Origin: Candidatus Methanogranum gryphiswaldense
GTDB taxonomy: Archaea; Thermoplasmatota; Thermoplasmata; Methanomassiliicoccales; Methanomethylophilaceae
Length of the DNA: 64,000 nt
Direction of reading: 5' to 3'
Assembly (NCBI GenBank): GCA_019262145.1
Contig: CP076745.1
Coordinates: forward strand, 1,299,093 to 1,363,092
The notes beneath the pieces are model-generated. The model made no database searches. It had not been told where the DNA came from and saw only the letters and a list, made by a program, of their open reading frames with translations. The position numbers and the translations under genes are program-made. Shown in pieces: positions 26,118 through 35,127 of the stretch. Numbering within the stretch: position 1 is the stretch's first letter; the number at the start of each line of letters is the position of its first letter.

Positions 26118-26807
26118 ATGAGCAAAAATAAGGTTGTGGTATCGATCGGAGGATCGATTTTGATCCCTGACAGCAACGATTCTGTTTTCATTAGAAGCTT
26201 GGCTGATATGATTAAAGAATTGAACAAAGAGGTTCAGATCGTGATCATATGTGGAGGCGGTAAGATCGCAAGATATTATGCGAATATCTCGTCGGAACTT
26301 GGAGCCACCACGTACCAACAAGACATGCTTGGCATAGGTACTACCAGGCTTAACGCTGAACTTTTAGCGATTGCTCTTGGAGATATATCTTCCACAGAGA
26401 TCCCCCTTACGGCAAAGGATGCCGCCAAAATAAGCGTCCCTGGAAAAGTTGTGGTCATGGGAGGAACAGAACCTGGACACACTACCGATGCCGTCGCAGC
26501 CATGGTGGCCAAGGAAATTGGAGCTGATCGCGTCATAAATGCGACATCTGTTGATGCGGTGTATTCAACAGATCCTAAGAAGGACCCAAATGCCGTAAGA
26601 TATCCCAAATTGACGATCAAGCAACTTGGAGAACTCATATACAAAGATCACGGCGCTGGAAAGTCCAGTGTCTTCGATCCTCTCGGCATAAAGATCGCCA
26701 CTGAGAATAAGATAGATATCTTGATCGTCAATGGTAGAGACCTGAACGACCTAAGAAACGCCATTTTAGGAAATAATATACATGGAACGTTCGTCAATTC
26801 CCATTGA
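26118..26807 (+). CDS. pyrH: UMP kinase
   Basis: 229-residue archaeal-type UMP kinase of the amino-acid-kinase fold; makes UDP from UMP. VVVSIGGSIL binds phosphate at the N-terminus; IICGGGKIARYY and the NATSVDAVYSTDPK segment are signatures. The ATG at 26118 follows a T/A-rich promoter with a leader of about 10 nt or less. Its last 14 bp overlap the convergent D-aminoacyl-tRNA deacylase gene. Divergent from aRF1. Confidence 0.95.
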   Translation: MSKNKVVVSIGGSILIPDSNDSVFIRSLADMIKELNKEVQIVIICGGGKIARYYANISSELGATTYQQDMLGIGTTRLNAELLAIALGDISSTEIPLTAKDAAKISVPGKVVVMGGTEPGHTTDAVAAMVAKEIGADRVINATSVDAVYSTDPKKDPNAVRYPKLTIKQLGELIYKDHGAGKSSVFDPLGIKIATENKIDILIVNGRDLNDLRNAILGNNIHGTFVNSH

Positions 26808-27633
26808 TCGGTTCTAGATCTGCAGACCTTATCATATCATAGCCTGCGCCTTCAATGAGATCCACTAAATGGTGTTGCAGAGGCTTCCTGAGAGAATTCC
26901 TATGCAGATATACCATATTTGTACCAGTAGAACTAGTGGCATCGTGGAGAATTCTCAATACATCTTCGTCATCCCTGCCTTCGATCTGGTAATTGGGAAC
27001 CATATGTCCAAAATTCACCTGATATGATAACGCCACCTCGGTAAAACGAGGCGCATAATGTCCTCCGGCAACCCCTACGACATTCGGATAATCGTTCTCA
27101 CCCATATCTGTAAGGACCTTGGCCAGGATCTCGGCCGCATGTATATTGCCCCAGTTGCGTTCATCCGAACCTATCTCTATGAAAAATGTCGGTTTTTCTA
27201 ACCAAGGACCGTGATGAGTGACCTCAAAACACTTCTGGAATTCCGGCATATCACAATATTTCGAGATGCATCTCATCGCATCGGTCATCAAGGACGGACA
27301 AGGTCTTACCAATCCTTTTTCCTTTCCGCCATAAAGATTCTCGTGATAATTACCTATAGGATGTACAGTAAGTGCTGGGTCTCCCGAAGCGGCAGAATGT
27401 TTTGACATAAATATCACTACATCGACATTTATGCCGAACCCACTTGCAACATCATCTAGACCATCGGTAAATATATGCAGGTCCGGCGTAGACAGGATAT
27501 AATCCTCGCCATTATAGTGGAATTTGTATTTGCCCTGAGTTCCCGCATCTTCCCATCCTCCAATCTTTAGAAGCTGATCCCTCATATTGACTGAGGGGAG
27601 GTCGGGTTCACTGCATACGAAGACCTTTGACAT
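26794..27633 (-). CDS. dtdA: D-aminoacyl-tRNA deacylase (archaeal DtdA/DTD2)
   Basis: 279 residues. Hydrolyses D-amino acids wrongly attached to tRNA, giving quality control in translation. Signatures: FMSKHSAASGDPALTVHPIGNY, THHGPWLEKPTFFIEIGS and VGVAGGHYAPRFTE with the catalytic-like His residues. The ATG at 27633 is chosen because the in-frame upstream codons lie in the promoter of the divergent regulator. Ends overlap pyrH by 14 bp. Length is normal. Confidence 0.93.
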   Translation of the reverse strand: MSKVFVCSEPDLPSVNMRDQLLKIGGWEDAGTQGKYKFHYNGEDYILSTPDLHIFTDGLDDVASGFGINVDVVIFMSKHSAASGDPALTVHPIGNYHENLYGGKEKGLVRPCPSLMTDAMRCISKYCDMPEFQKCFEVTHHGPWLEKPTFFIEIGSDERNWGNIHAAEILAKVLTDMGENDYPNVVGVAGGHYAPRFTEVALSYQVNFGHMVPNYQIEGRDDEDVLRILHDATSSTGTNMVYLHRNSLRKPLQHHLVDLIEGAGYDMIRSADLEPINGN

Positions 27634-27666
27634 GGCACCACTTAATGGTATAGCAATTGCGAAGAT

Positions 27667-27675
27667 GATATAAAT
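27667..27675 (+). promoter_or_regulatory. TATA box of the winged-helix/TPR gene
   Basis: GATATAAAT centred 27 nt before the ATG at 27698, implying a leaderless transcript and choosing this start over the ATG at 27686. Confidence 0.5.
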
Positions 27676-27697
27676 CCATGTTCTGATGCTCCGCTCG

Positions 27698-28927
27698 ATG
27701 CCGACCGAGAACATAACGATCAGAGAACGTCTCCTTCTTCACCTCAACCGTTTTCCGGAATACAGCCCGGACGAGATTTATAACATACCATTCGACCTGA
27801 CACAGGATGGGATCGCATCCGTTCTTGGCATATCGCGCGCACATGCATCCCTGGAACTAAAAAAGCTAAGGGAAACGGAAAAGGTCTATGAGTGGCTGGC
27901 ACATATAAAATCATCAGGTTCCAAACGAAAAGCCTATTGCCTCTCACCTGACGGTATGAGAGATGCGAATCTACTGAAAGAAAGATTCATCTCAGAAGGA
28001 GTGTCGATTGGAAGTCTACTTGATATGAAAAGATGCGACCCCAATGTGATGTGGGATGCATTGAGCGCAGAAGATCGCGAGACATTCGGATTGGCCTGCA
28101 CATTCAGAGAACCGATACCCAGAAGAACAATACCTGATACAAATACTGGAATAATACCTGCTGATTTTGAAGGCATGGTACGGATATCTGAAGAAGTTCG
28201 CCGTAAATACCTAGGTGTTGCGAGCAAAGAAAAAATAAAAGACTGGCACAGTCGTGCCGCAGACTGGTATATCGACAATAGTGATAATGAACAGGAAAAA
28301 TTATTTCATTTATCCTCTGCAGGCAGAGATACTGAAGCCACAAAACTTTTGATCAAAAACGCAGAGAAGTTTATTGAAAATCCCAATGAAGACCTTTTAG
28401 AGATCGTTAAAAACATAAATGTACCACCGAAATATAACGAGACGGTACTTGGTATCCGCGCGGTCATCGCTCTGGACTGCCTAAATACCCAGGATGCAGA
28501 ATTCTGTGCGGACAGACTAGAAGAATACGGATCTATCGACTCGACGATAATACGCTCAGAATCCGATATGATCAACAACGATCCCTACAAAGCCTACGAA
28601 CGTTCCATTGAAACTTACAAGTCATCACAAACACCAAGTCTTGCACTTGTCACTGCAAAAGCACTTTTCAAAATGAAAAAATACGATGAGGCCGAGAAAT
28701 TCATTTCAGAGGCCGTAAAAACATTCACCGACTCCGGAGATGTGAGTCATCTGGATGAGATAATGGTCCTCAGAGCAGGTATTGCGCATGCACATGGGAA
28801 GAACGATGACTGCATCAGCTACCTGAACAAAGCATTGAGATCTTGCAGAAAGGACTCTTACAGATCGAAGGTCAAGGACATCATATCCAGCATCAATGAT
28901 GGTAAAGATGATGTCCATTTCCTCTGA
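27698..28927 (+). CDS. Winged-helix regulator with TPR-like C-terminus
   Basis: 409 residues. Residues 8-80 form a winged-helix DNA-binding domain (GIASVLGISRAHASLELKKL is the helix-turn-helix, followed by a wing ending in KRKAYCLSPDG). The rest is helical with TPR-like pairs (KAYERSIETYK, AKALFKMKKYDEAEKF, CISYLNKALRSCRK). There is no ATPase domain, so it is not a full STAND protein. The target is unknown. Stands alone between the divergent dtdA and the convergent pheS. Confidence 0.68.
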   Translation: MPTENITIRERLLLHLNRFPEYSPDEIYNIPFDLTQDGIASVLGISRAHASLELKKLRETEKVYEWLAHIKSSGSKRKAYCLSPDGMRDANLLKERFISEGVSIGSLLDMKRCDPNVMWDALSAEDRETFGLACTFREPIPRRTIPDTNTGIIPADFEGMVRISEEVRRKYLGVASKEKIKDWHSRAADWYIDNSDNEQEKLFHLSSAGRDTEATKLLIKNAEKFIENPNEDLLEIVKNINVPPKYNETVLGIRAVIALDCLNTQDAEFCADRLEEYGSIDSTIIRSESDMINNDPYKAYERSIETYKSSQTPSLALVTAKALFKMKKYDEAEKFISEAVKTFTDSGDVSHLDEIMVLRAGIAHAHGKNDDCISYLNKALRSCRKDSYRSKVKDIISSINDGKDDVHFL

Positions 28928-30448
28928 TCAAAGGATCGGGTTCTTCTTCAAAGTATCCAGATCAGATATGTAAAGTTCCCTAATGTCCTTGATGTTCCAT
29001 TTTAGCATGGCCAATCTCTCGAATCCGAATCCCCATGCGAGTACTGGACATTTAACTCCGAATGGTTCCACCACTTCAGGCCTGAATATACCGGCACCAC
29101 CGAGCTCCATCCACTTCCCATTGAAGAAGACCTCCAATTCCAGAGAAGGTTCCGTATATGGGAAATATGCTGGCCTTATCCTTATTTGATCGAATCCCAT
29201 CCTGGAATAGAACTCTTTGATCATGGATATCAACATGTCAAAATCGGCGTTCTCATCTATCACGAGCCCCTCGATCTGAGTAAATTCCGGGAGATGAGTA
29301 GCATCTATGGATTCATTCCTGAATATCCTGGAAATTGAGAATGCCTTTTGTGGCGCATCAGGATGCTCTGCGATATATCTGATGCTGCTGACGGTACTGT
29401 GTGTCCTAAGCAATGCCAGTTCCGCCTTATCTCTTGACCAGGTTCCTCCCCATCCGGTAGAACCGGTGTTACCTCCGTGCTCGTGCTCGCATTTCACCTT
29501 CATGACGAGTTCCTCGTCATCAATATGGATCGATTTAGGATTCTCTAGATAGAATGTGTCCTGGAGATCCCTTGCAGGGTGGTCCTGAGGTGTGAAAAGA
29601 ACATCAAGGTTCCAGAATGCTGGCTGAACATATTCAGACGCCATCTCGGTGAATCCCATGTCTGTAAAGAGCCTCCTGACCTCGAAACCCAATCTCGAAA
29701 GAGGATGTTTCTTTGCAGGCACCATTGAAGGTGCGAATGTCTGAACATCGTATTTACGGAAATCAACACTCTCCCATTCCCTGTTTTGAATGATACGATC
29801 CGTAACATCGGTGATCTGCTTCTTCAGTTCGATACCAGATCTGACGGCCTTATGCCCGTCCGATGTAAGTGTTATCTCTCTGAGGGTTATCATCCTCTCC
29901 TGGATCATGCCCTGACGACCTTTTAGGTCTTTTATTATCCTCGGATCGGCGTCCTTTTCCTCCAAAGGCCCCTTTGAAAGAGCTTCGAGTAAAAGCTCGT
30001 CCGGCATATTGGATCCTAATGCGGTCTTGCCTGCTGCAGTTAAGATTAGGTATTTGCCGTCACCTTCTTTGACGATCTCCGCAAGACCCTTTCTCTTGAG
30101 CCATCCAACAGCGATCTTGTCATCTCCGTTGAGCATTTTCTTAGAAAGAAGATCTAGGTCCATCTTTCCGCCATTCGCAGATATGAATGAAATAGCACGT
30201 CTTTCCGGAAGACCCTCGCAAACTATCTTTGGATCTGAGATCTCGAAGAATTTGAAGGATTCTTCCTTCATCTTGACAAGTCCTTTGGACGATAGCCAAG
30301 AAGCAGCTCCCATTATCTCTACCTCGAGATCGAATTTACCTGCCGAAATAAGATCCGCTGGAGTACTGCTGCCTCCTGCCTCTTCGAGTGCCAATAACAG
30401 TCTTTTCTCATTATAGCTAAGTCCTTCGAGGACGTCCATCATATCCAT
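28928..30448 (-). CDS. pheS: Phenylalanyl-tRNA synthetase alpha subunit
   Basis: 506 residues, archaeal/eukaryal-size alpha chain with N-terminal winged-helix repeats (1-200) before the class II catalytic core. Core motifs: HPLSRL, FTPQDHPARDLQDTFYL, FRNESIDATHLPEFTQIEG (motif 2) and GFGFERLAMLKW (motif 3). It needs a PheT partner, which is not in the window. Starts 4 nt after the trpS stop with GGTGA as ribosome site; co-transcribed with trpS. Confidence 0.95.
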   Translation of the reverse strand: MDMMDVLEGLSYNEKRLLLALEEAGGSSTPADLISAGKFDLEVEIMGAASWLSSKGLVKMKEESFKFFEISDPKIVCEGLPERRAISFISANGGKMDLDLLSKKMLNGDDKIAVGWLKRKGLAEIVKEGDGKYLILTAAGKTALGSNMPDELLLEALSKGPLEEKDADPRIIKDLKGRQGMIQERMITLREITLTSDGHKAVRSGIELKKQITDVTDRIIQNREWESVDFRKYDVQTFAPSMVPAKKHPLSRLGFEVRRLFTDMGFTEMASEYVQPAFWNLDVLFTPQDHPARDLQDTFYLENPKSIHIDDEELVMKVKCEHEHGGNTGSTGWGGTWSRDKAELALLRTHSTVSSIRYIAEHPDAPQKAFSISRIFRNESIDATHLPEFTQIEGLVIDENADFDMLISMIKEFYSRMGFDQIRIRPAYFPYTEPSLELEVFFNGKWMELGGAGIFRPEVVEPFGVKCPVLAWGFGFERLAMLKWNIKDIRELYISDLDTLKKNPIL

Positions 30449-30452
30449 TTTA

Positions 30453-31574
30453 TCACCATTTGAAACCTTCGAAGGTCATGGAATCCACGACCCCTCTGGC
30501 TTCCTCTCTCTTCGCCTGGTGTTCCTCAAGGAACACATTTATCTTGTTCGTAAGCACCATCTTGCATTCGCCACAAAGTATCTCGCCGCGTCTGCATTTT
30601 TCAGCCATCTCATTGACCTTTGAGTCATCCTTCTCAAAAAGATAGTAATTGTACTTGAATACTGCACAGACCTCGGGATTACCGCCTTTGGTCTTCTGTT
30701 CTTCGACAGTGACACACCCTCCAGTGAATGCTTTTCCAACCTTTTTCTTTACCTCTTTAGGCTTATCGGTCGTATATATCGTGGCCATCGGGTCTGAGGA
30801 TGACATCTTGTCACCACCGCTTAAACCGGGGAACATCTTGCAATAAAGCATCGCGGGTTTAGGATAGTTGAGTCCTGGTGCCACATCCCTTGCGACCCTG
30901 AAATGAGGATCCTGGTCGATTCCGCACGGAATAAGGCATGGAACCTGTTTTCCAGACTGTTCTGTGGGAAGGAACGCGGGTGCAGCCTGTATCGTGGTAA
31001 AGAATATTGAACCGATATTGGTAGAATTATCAAATCCGAATACAGCCTTTGCCGTTGAAAAAGTGACCTTCTTTGCCACCTTCAAAGATATTGGATATAG
31101 TGTCTTTATACACTCGGAATCCAAGATTATCTTTGTATTGTCCGGATCGAAACCCAAAGCTACGAAATCCAAGGCGTTCTCATATGCAAGACCCCTTGTT
31201 TCCTGTAAGGTCAGATCTTTGAAAAGGAACTTTTCATCATCGGTCATTTGAAAAAGCATCGGTACCTTGAACGTATCCTGTATCCATTTGTTGAAGATCC
31301 AAGGCATCAGATGTCCCAAATGTGTATTACCTGAAGGACCTCTTCCGGTATAGAGGAAGAACTTATTCCCCTTATCATACTGGTCCAGCAATTGGTTCAG
31401 ATCCCTATGGCAATAGAATATTCCCCTCCTGAGCATTGGATGGATCTCTCCATATCCTCCAAGTCTTTTCAGTAGACCTTCGTCTATAGGCGTCGTTCCG
31501 AAATTCTGCATCAGACGCTCATAGTCGATGTCTCCAGTGACCTCCCAGGGCGTGACCTTGAAATCCTCTGCCAT
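30453..31574 (-). CDS. trpS: Tryptophanyl-tRNA synthetase
   Basis: 373 residues, archaeal/eukaryal type of class I synthetase. GRGPSGNTHLGHLMPW holds the HIGH-type motif, GGDKMSSSDP the KMSKS motif. The FQMTDDEKFLFKD segment is characteristic of the archaeal group. First gene of trpS-pheS. The 5' end faces the promoter of a divergent orphan gene. Confidence 0.96.
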   Translation of the reverse strand: MAEDFKVTPWEVTGDIDYERLMQNFGTTPIDEGLLKRLGGYGEIHPMLRRGIFYCHRDLNQLLDQYDKGNKFFLYTGRGPSGNTHLGHLMPWIFNKWIQDTFKVPMLFQMTDDEKFLFKDLTLQETRGLAYENALDFVALGFDPDNTKIILDSECIKTLYPISLKVAKKVTFSTAKAVFGFDNSTNIGSIFFTTIQAAPAFLPTEQSGKQVPCLIPCGIDQDPHFRVARDVAPGLNYPKPAMLYCKMFPGLSGGDKMSSSDPMATIYTTDKPKEVKKKVGKAFTGGCVTVEEQKTKGGNPEVCAVFKYNYYLFEKDDSKVNEMAEKCRRGEILCGECKMVLTNKINVFLEEHQAKREEARGVVDSMTFEGFKW

Positions 31575-31642
31575 ATTTGACCTGGGACGAGTAGCGATAA
31601 CATCGTTTTTAATGTTTCGAGTGGACTCGCACGATAAATCCC

Positions 31643-31650
31643 TTTATATG
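31643..31650 (+). promoter_or_regulatory. TATA box of the orphan gene
   Basis: TTTATATG, centre about 26 nt before the ATG at 31672. This is the same spacing seen at other leaderless genes in this window. Confidence 0.45.
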
Positions 31651-31671
31651 GGAATAACATTCACAATGACC

Positions 31672-32103
31672 ATGTGGAAGATACTCGGCAAGGACACCAT
31701 CTATCTGGATATCGGAAAGACGGCAAGAGATAGATTTGAGGAATTGGCAGGCAAGGATGACAAAGCCAAGGAATTCAAAGACCTACTTGATAGATCCGAG
31801 ATAAACTTCATGATCAATGGGGCCACTGAGTACAATACCTTCTTCTTCAAGGTACCGGACGAGTTCACCCCAGAACAGATCCAATTTATGGCCGACGTTA
31901 CTCTCTCCATCGTACGTGAGAGTACAGTCCCCATGATAGAGGTGGAAAACGTAGAACAAAGGTTCCTGATAATATTCACCAATGATAAGGAACCCGAACT
32001 TCTTGGTATCCGTAAGACACCTGGAATGTCATCCGGAGCGATATTCAACCCCATAATTCAATCTTTAGATTCACCTGGAAAATTGAACAGACAATTTGAA
32101 TGA
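31672..32103 (+). CDS. Unrecognised small soluble protein
   Basis: 143 residues, acidic, mixed alpha/beta, no known motif. The strongly hydrophilic C-terminus contains MSSGAIFNPIIQSL. ATG 31672 is preferred by TATA spacing; an ATG two codons earlier (31666) is also possible. The stop lies 3 nt from the convergent membrane-protein gene, so both end at a shared boundary. Probably a lineage-specific gene. Confidence 0.55.
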   Translation: MWKILGKDTIYLDIGKTARDRFEELAGKDDKAKEFKDLLDRSEINFMINGATEYNTFFFKVPDEFTPEQIQFMADVTLSIVRESTVPMIEVENVEQRFLIIFTNDKEPELLGIRKTPGMSSGAIFNPIIQSLDSPGKLNRQFE

Positions 32104-32106
32104 ATC

Positions 32107-33210
32107 TCATTTACCCGGAAAATTCAATTTTCCAAAATCGGTCTTATCTCTCATGGGGGTGCCTGGAACCTCATCGAAATCTGACCTTTCCTTTTTTTCC
32201 AATCCAACAAACAACGGTGCAGGACGTAGGACCATCCACTTGGACTTGATATCGTCGACTATTATGGGCTCGAACATGACATAATAAATCACAGACGTAA
32301 AAACGATGACCAGTGCGATCGTCACCCCTGACGTGATGATGTATGCCAAAACAATGAATATATTCGTATTGTTGATCGCGATGACGACAAAAAACAATGT
32401 TGCGAATACAGGAAGTGCCATCCTTATGAGCGTTGCCTTTATCCCGTCATAAAATCTGTAATCACGATAATTGGTCTGTATCCTTACATTCAATGATTTG
32501 AAAATGGACCATGGAAGTACAAACAATGGTATCAACAACACCAGAGAAAAAACGTACATGGGAATGTTGTAGTTAGAAGAATTACCCATAAAGGCTGGAT
32601 TCATCGATATGTAGATCCATAACAGCATACCGACCATTAGGGCCAGGAATATCGTCTCCCCCATCTCCCTCCATGGAAGTTTATCCCTGCGCAGATCATA
32701 ATCCAAGACTATGTTCCTGGTGTCGAGATCTCCGGGAACATTGAACGCAAAAGCGAGAGCTCTGTCCCAAAAACTCAATTTCTTCTTTATATTGATGTAC
32801 TCAACAATACGGATTATCCTATAGAACATCCACCTCTGTATCGCATTCACCAATGCCACACACCCTGCTGCACCGAGAGTTATGAATAGGACAAGATAGA
32901 ACAACATGTCAGGTAATTTCAACATCAATATCGCTATTATCACCAGCATGACCGAGATGAACATCCACAACTTGTTGCGGATCATATAGAACGCCCCACA
33001 AAAGAAAAAGAGAGATGTAAGCAAAGGTATGCTATTGTACAGAGAATCACCGATCAGGAACTTGTACGCAATTAGTATGACAGACCCCAAAAGTACAATA
33101 ACTGCGATTATCAGAGTCATCCTGTCAGAAGGGCGAAGGAGTGAGAGACCGTCCGGTATGCTGTCCTTCCAATATTTTCCGTTCCTTCCTTGCTCAAGAT
33201 GAAAACTCAT
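32107..33210 (-). CDS. Unrecognised polytopic membrane protein
   Basis: 367 residues, about eight or nine hydrophobic segments in two clusters separated by a soluble, basic loop of about 60 residues (RIIRIVEYINIKKKLSFWDR onward). The cytosolic tail is charged. The ATG at 33210 overlaps the upstream TGA (ATGA), so it is coupled to the preceding small gene. An in-frame ATG at 33225 would give a longer overlap. No recognised family. The two appear to form a two-gene unit. Confidence 0.6.
   Translation of the reverse strand: MSFHLEQGRNGKYWKDSIPDGLSLLRPSDRMTLIIAVIVLLGSVILIAYKFLIGDSLYNSIPLLTSLFFFCGAFYMIRNKLWMFISVMLVIIAILMLKLPDMLFYLVLFITLGAAGCVALVNAIQRWMFYRIIRIVEYINIKKKLSFWDRALAFAFNVPGDLDTRNIVLDYDLRRDKLPWREMGETIFLALMVGMLLWIYISMNPAFMGNSSNYNIPMYVFSLVLLIPLFVLPWSIFKSLNVRIQTNYRDYRFYDGIKATLIRMALPVFATLFFVVIAINNTNIFIVLAYIITSGVTIALVIVFTSVIYYVMFEPIIVDDIKSKWMVLRPAPLFVGLEKKERSDFDEVPGTPMRDKTDFGKLNFPGK
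32117..32133. repeat. Perfect palindrome at a convergent gene boundary
   Basis: GGAAAATT-C-AATTTTCC, inside the last codons of the minus-strand membrane gene and 14 nt past the plus-strand stop. It could form a hairpin in either transcript. Confidence 0.5.
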
Positions 33211-33545
33211 GATCTTTCCATCCATACATCGAGATCCACTTTAGCCTTATCGCCTGGATAAACACCCAAGATAAGACCGATCTCCTTATTGTCATTGGTC
33301 GGGATTGGTCCGTAGCTGAACTCTTTGATGTCCTCTTTATGATATATCGAGGAATTGTCACTATTAGCAAAAACGATTGAAACTGGAATTTCAGATTTCA
33401 ATTCGAAAAAGATGTATCTCTTTGGTTTAACCTCTATAGTAAATGTTTTAACATTGTCATAACAACCGGGTTTTGTTGGATCGAAATCCCCGATATGTAT
33501 CTGTTGAACATTGAACACCTGCGTACGTTTCTCAAAGAGTGCCAA
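33207..33545 (-). CDS. Small beta-rich protein, unknown
   Basis: 112 residues, no signal peptide, predicted mostly beta strands (VKTFTIEVKPKRYIFFELKS, IPVSIVFANSDNS). This recalls small lectin-like or pre-peptidase C-type folds, but I do not recognise it. The start is a TTG at 33545 with AGGTGG a few bases upstream. Coupled by ATGA overlap to the membrane-protein gene, which suggests a common function. It lies 46 nt downstream of where the cbf5 gene ends on the same strand. Confidence 0.5.
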   Translation of the reverse strand: MALFEKRTQVFNVQQIHIGDFDPTKPGCYDNVKTFTIEVKPKRYIFFELKSEIPVSIVFANSDNSSIYHKEDIKEFSYGPIPTNDNKEIGLILGVYPGDKAKVDLDVWMERS

Positions 33546-33591
33546 TTTCCCACCTATTTCCCGATTAACATTCCGATAGATAGGAATTTCG

Positions 33592-34587
33592 TCACTCTAT
33601 CGTTATATCTTCTTGAAGTTCATCAAGATCTGTAGAAAATTTCCACATCTTGGGATAATGCCCGCGTTCCATGAAAACACGCTCCGTAGAAACCGCTTTG
33701 CCCTGCTCAGTTGCCATTATCTTTGCGGATGACATCTGCATTTTACCTAAGGCGATAAGTTCACCTCTGGCTGTGATCATAGCTACCAACGCATTCTTTC
33801 TGATCTCGTCATCGAGCATGTGTATTCCCTGTATGTTAAGATCGGCACCATGACAAACAGCATCTACTGCGGTAGGTTTGACAATGACCTTTGGCAAAGG
33901 TTCCACAAGGACCTCCATTGGTTGGATGAGACTCCTAAGCCACTCTTCGCGTCCATCTTGTTGCCAGAATACATACGCATCCGTAATGTCCTGCAATGTC
34001 GCTGCTTTCTCCTCTGTCATGATACCAGAACGAGAACGTCTTAGTTCCTCCATGTTCGCACCGCAACCGAGAACTTCGCCAACATCTGTGCAAAGTGTGC
34101 GTATGTAAGTACCTGCGTCGCATGAGACCCTAAAAAGCACCTGTCTATCCTTGATCTCCAATATATCTATCTCTTTTATCGTCCTGATCCTGAGCTGTCT
34201 TTTCACAGCAGATCTTACCGGTGGAAGCTGATAGATCTTCCCTTGGAATCTTGACATGACATCTCTTATACGTTTCTCGGACCTGTCTGCGTGTATCCTC
34301 ATCAAGCACACGTATTCCTTATCTGAGGACAATACTACATCCGTCAAACGAACGGCCTTACCTGTGCATATGGGAAGAATACCGCTCACGTAAGGGTCCA
34401 ACGTACCTCCGTGACTTATCTTATCCGCATGTATAACATCCCTTGCCCATGCAGTTACCTGGTGTGATGTCGGTCCAGAAGGCTTATCCAATGCGATGAC
34501 GCCGGCACCCAGCAATTCCCCTACGGAACGGTCGGAAGGTCTCTTGCCCCATCTATCGGGTATCGTCTTTGGGTCTTTTATCAACAT
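33592..34587 (-). CDS. cbf5: rRNA/tRNA pseudouridine synthase Cbf5
   Basis: 331-residue dyskerin homologue; catalytic subunit of H/ACA RNPs and able to make Psi55 in tRNA. Catalytic Asp64 in HGGTLDPYVSG; KPSGPTSHQV upstream; a C-terminal PUA domain (about 240-315) with ALGKMQMSS. It overlaps cmk by 7 nt and ends the long ribosomal protein transcription unit. Confidence 0.95.
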   Translation of the reverse strand: MLIKDPKTIPDRWGKRPSDRSVGELLGAGVIALDKPSGPTSHQVTAWARDVIHADKISHGGTLDPYVSGILPICTGKAVRLTDVVLSSDKEYVCLMRIHADRSEKRIRDVMSRFQGKIYQLPPVRSAVKRQLRIRTIKEIDILEIKDRQVLFRVSCDAGTYIRTLCTDVGEVLGCGANMEELRRSRSGIMTEEKAATLQDITDAYVFWQQDGREEWLRSLIQPMEVLVEPLPKVIVKPTAVDAVCHGADLNIQGIHMLDDEIRKNALVAMITARGELIALGKMQMSSAKIMATEQGKAVSTERVFMERGHYPKMWKFSTDLDELQEDITIE

Positions 34588-35117
34588 CTATGGTCCTTTA
34601 AAGAATCGAGTATCTTGCGAGTGACCTCTTTAGGGGTCATGTTATCTGTCAAAATAACGAGGTCGTAGACACTGAGGTCTTCGACATCTATATCATAATA
34701 CATTTTGTAACGTTTTGCCTCGGATGCTTGACGCTCCGCGGTCTTCTTTATCGCTTCGTCAAAAGATTCCCCCTCACGAAGGCCGACCCTCATCATCCTG
34801 ACCTTCGGGCTTGCACCCAAATATACTTTATAAGCAGGAATATTGTTTCTTGAGAGCATATAAGCGGATAATCTCGATTCCAAAATGATATCCGGATTCG
34901 CACGTGCGATCTCCAATATCTTAGAATCGATCGTTTCGTCGATCTTCGGGTCTTTCTCCGCGACCGCACTGAACTCAGCGAGTGTAAGTTTTCTTTCGGC
35001 AGCCATTTCACGGAAGAACTGTCCGAAGACCACGGCTTTAAGGCCGAGGGCCTCGGACAGCATCTTACACGTGGTGGTCTTCCCCGATCCGGGAGGACCA
35101 CTTATGGTTATCCTCAT
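34581..35117 (-). CDS. cmk: Cytidylate kinase, archaeal type
   Basis: 178 residues. P-loop GPPGSGKTT at 7-15, then the archaeal short-CMK pattern with LESRLSAYML and the AERQASEAKRYKMYY lid. Phosphorylates CMP and dCMP. The ATG at 35117 is 10 nt downstream of the DUF106 gene; an in-frame upstream ATG would overlap it. Typical archaeal neighbour of cbf5 and secY. Confidence 0.93.
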   Translation of the reverse strand: MRITISGPPGSGKTTTCKMLSEALGLKAVVFGQFFREMAAERKLTLAEFSAVAEKDPKIDETIDSKILEIARANPDIILESRLSAYMLSRNNIPAYKVYLGASPKVRMMRVGLREGESFDEAIKKTAERQASEAKRYKMYYDIDVEDLSVYDLVILTDNMTPKEVTRKILDSLKDHRC

Positions 35118-35127
35118 TTGAAGGCCT

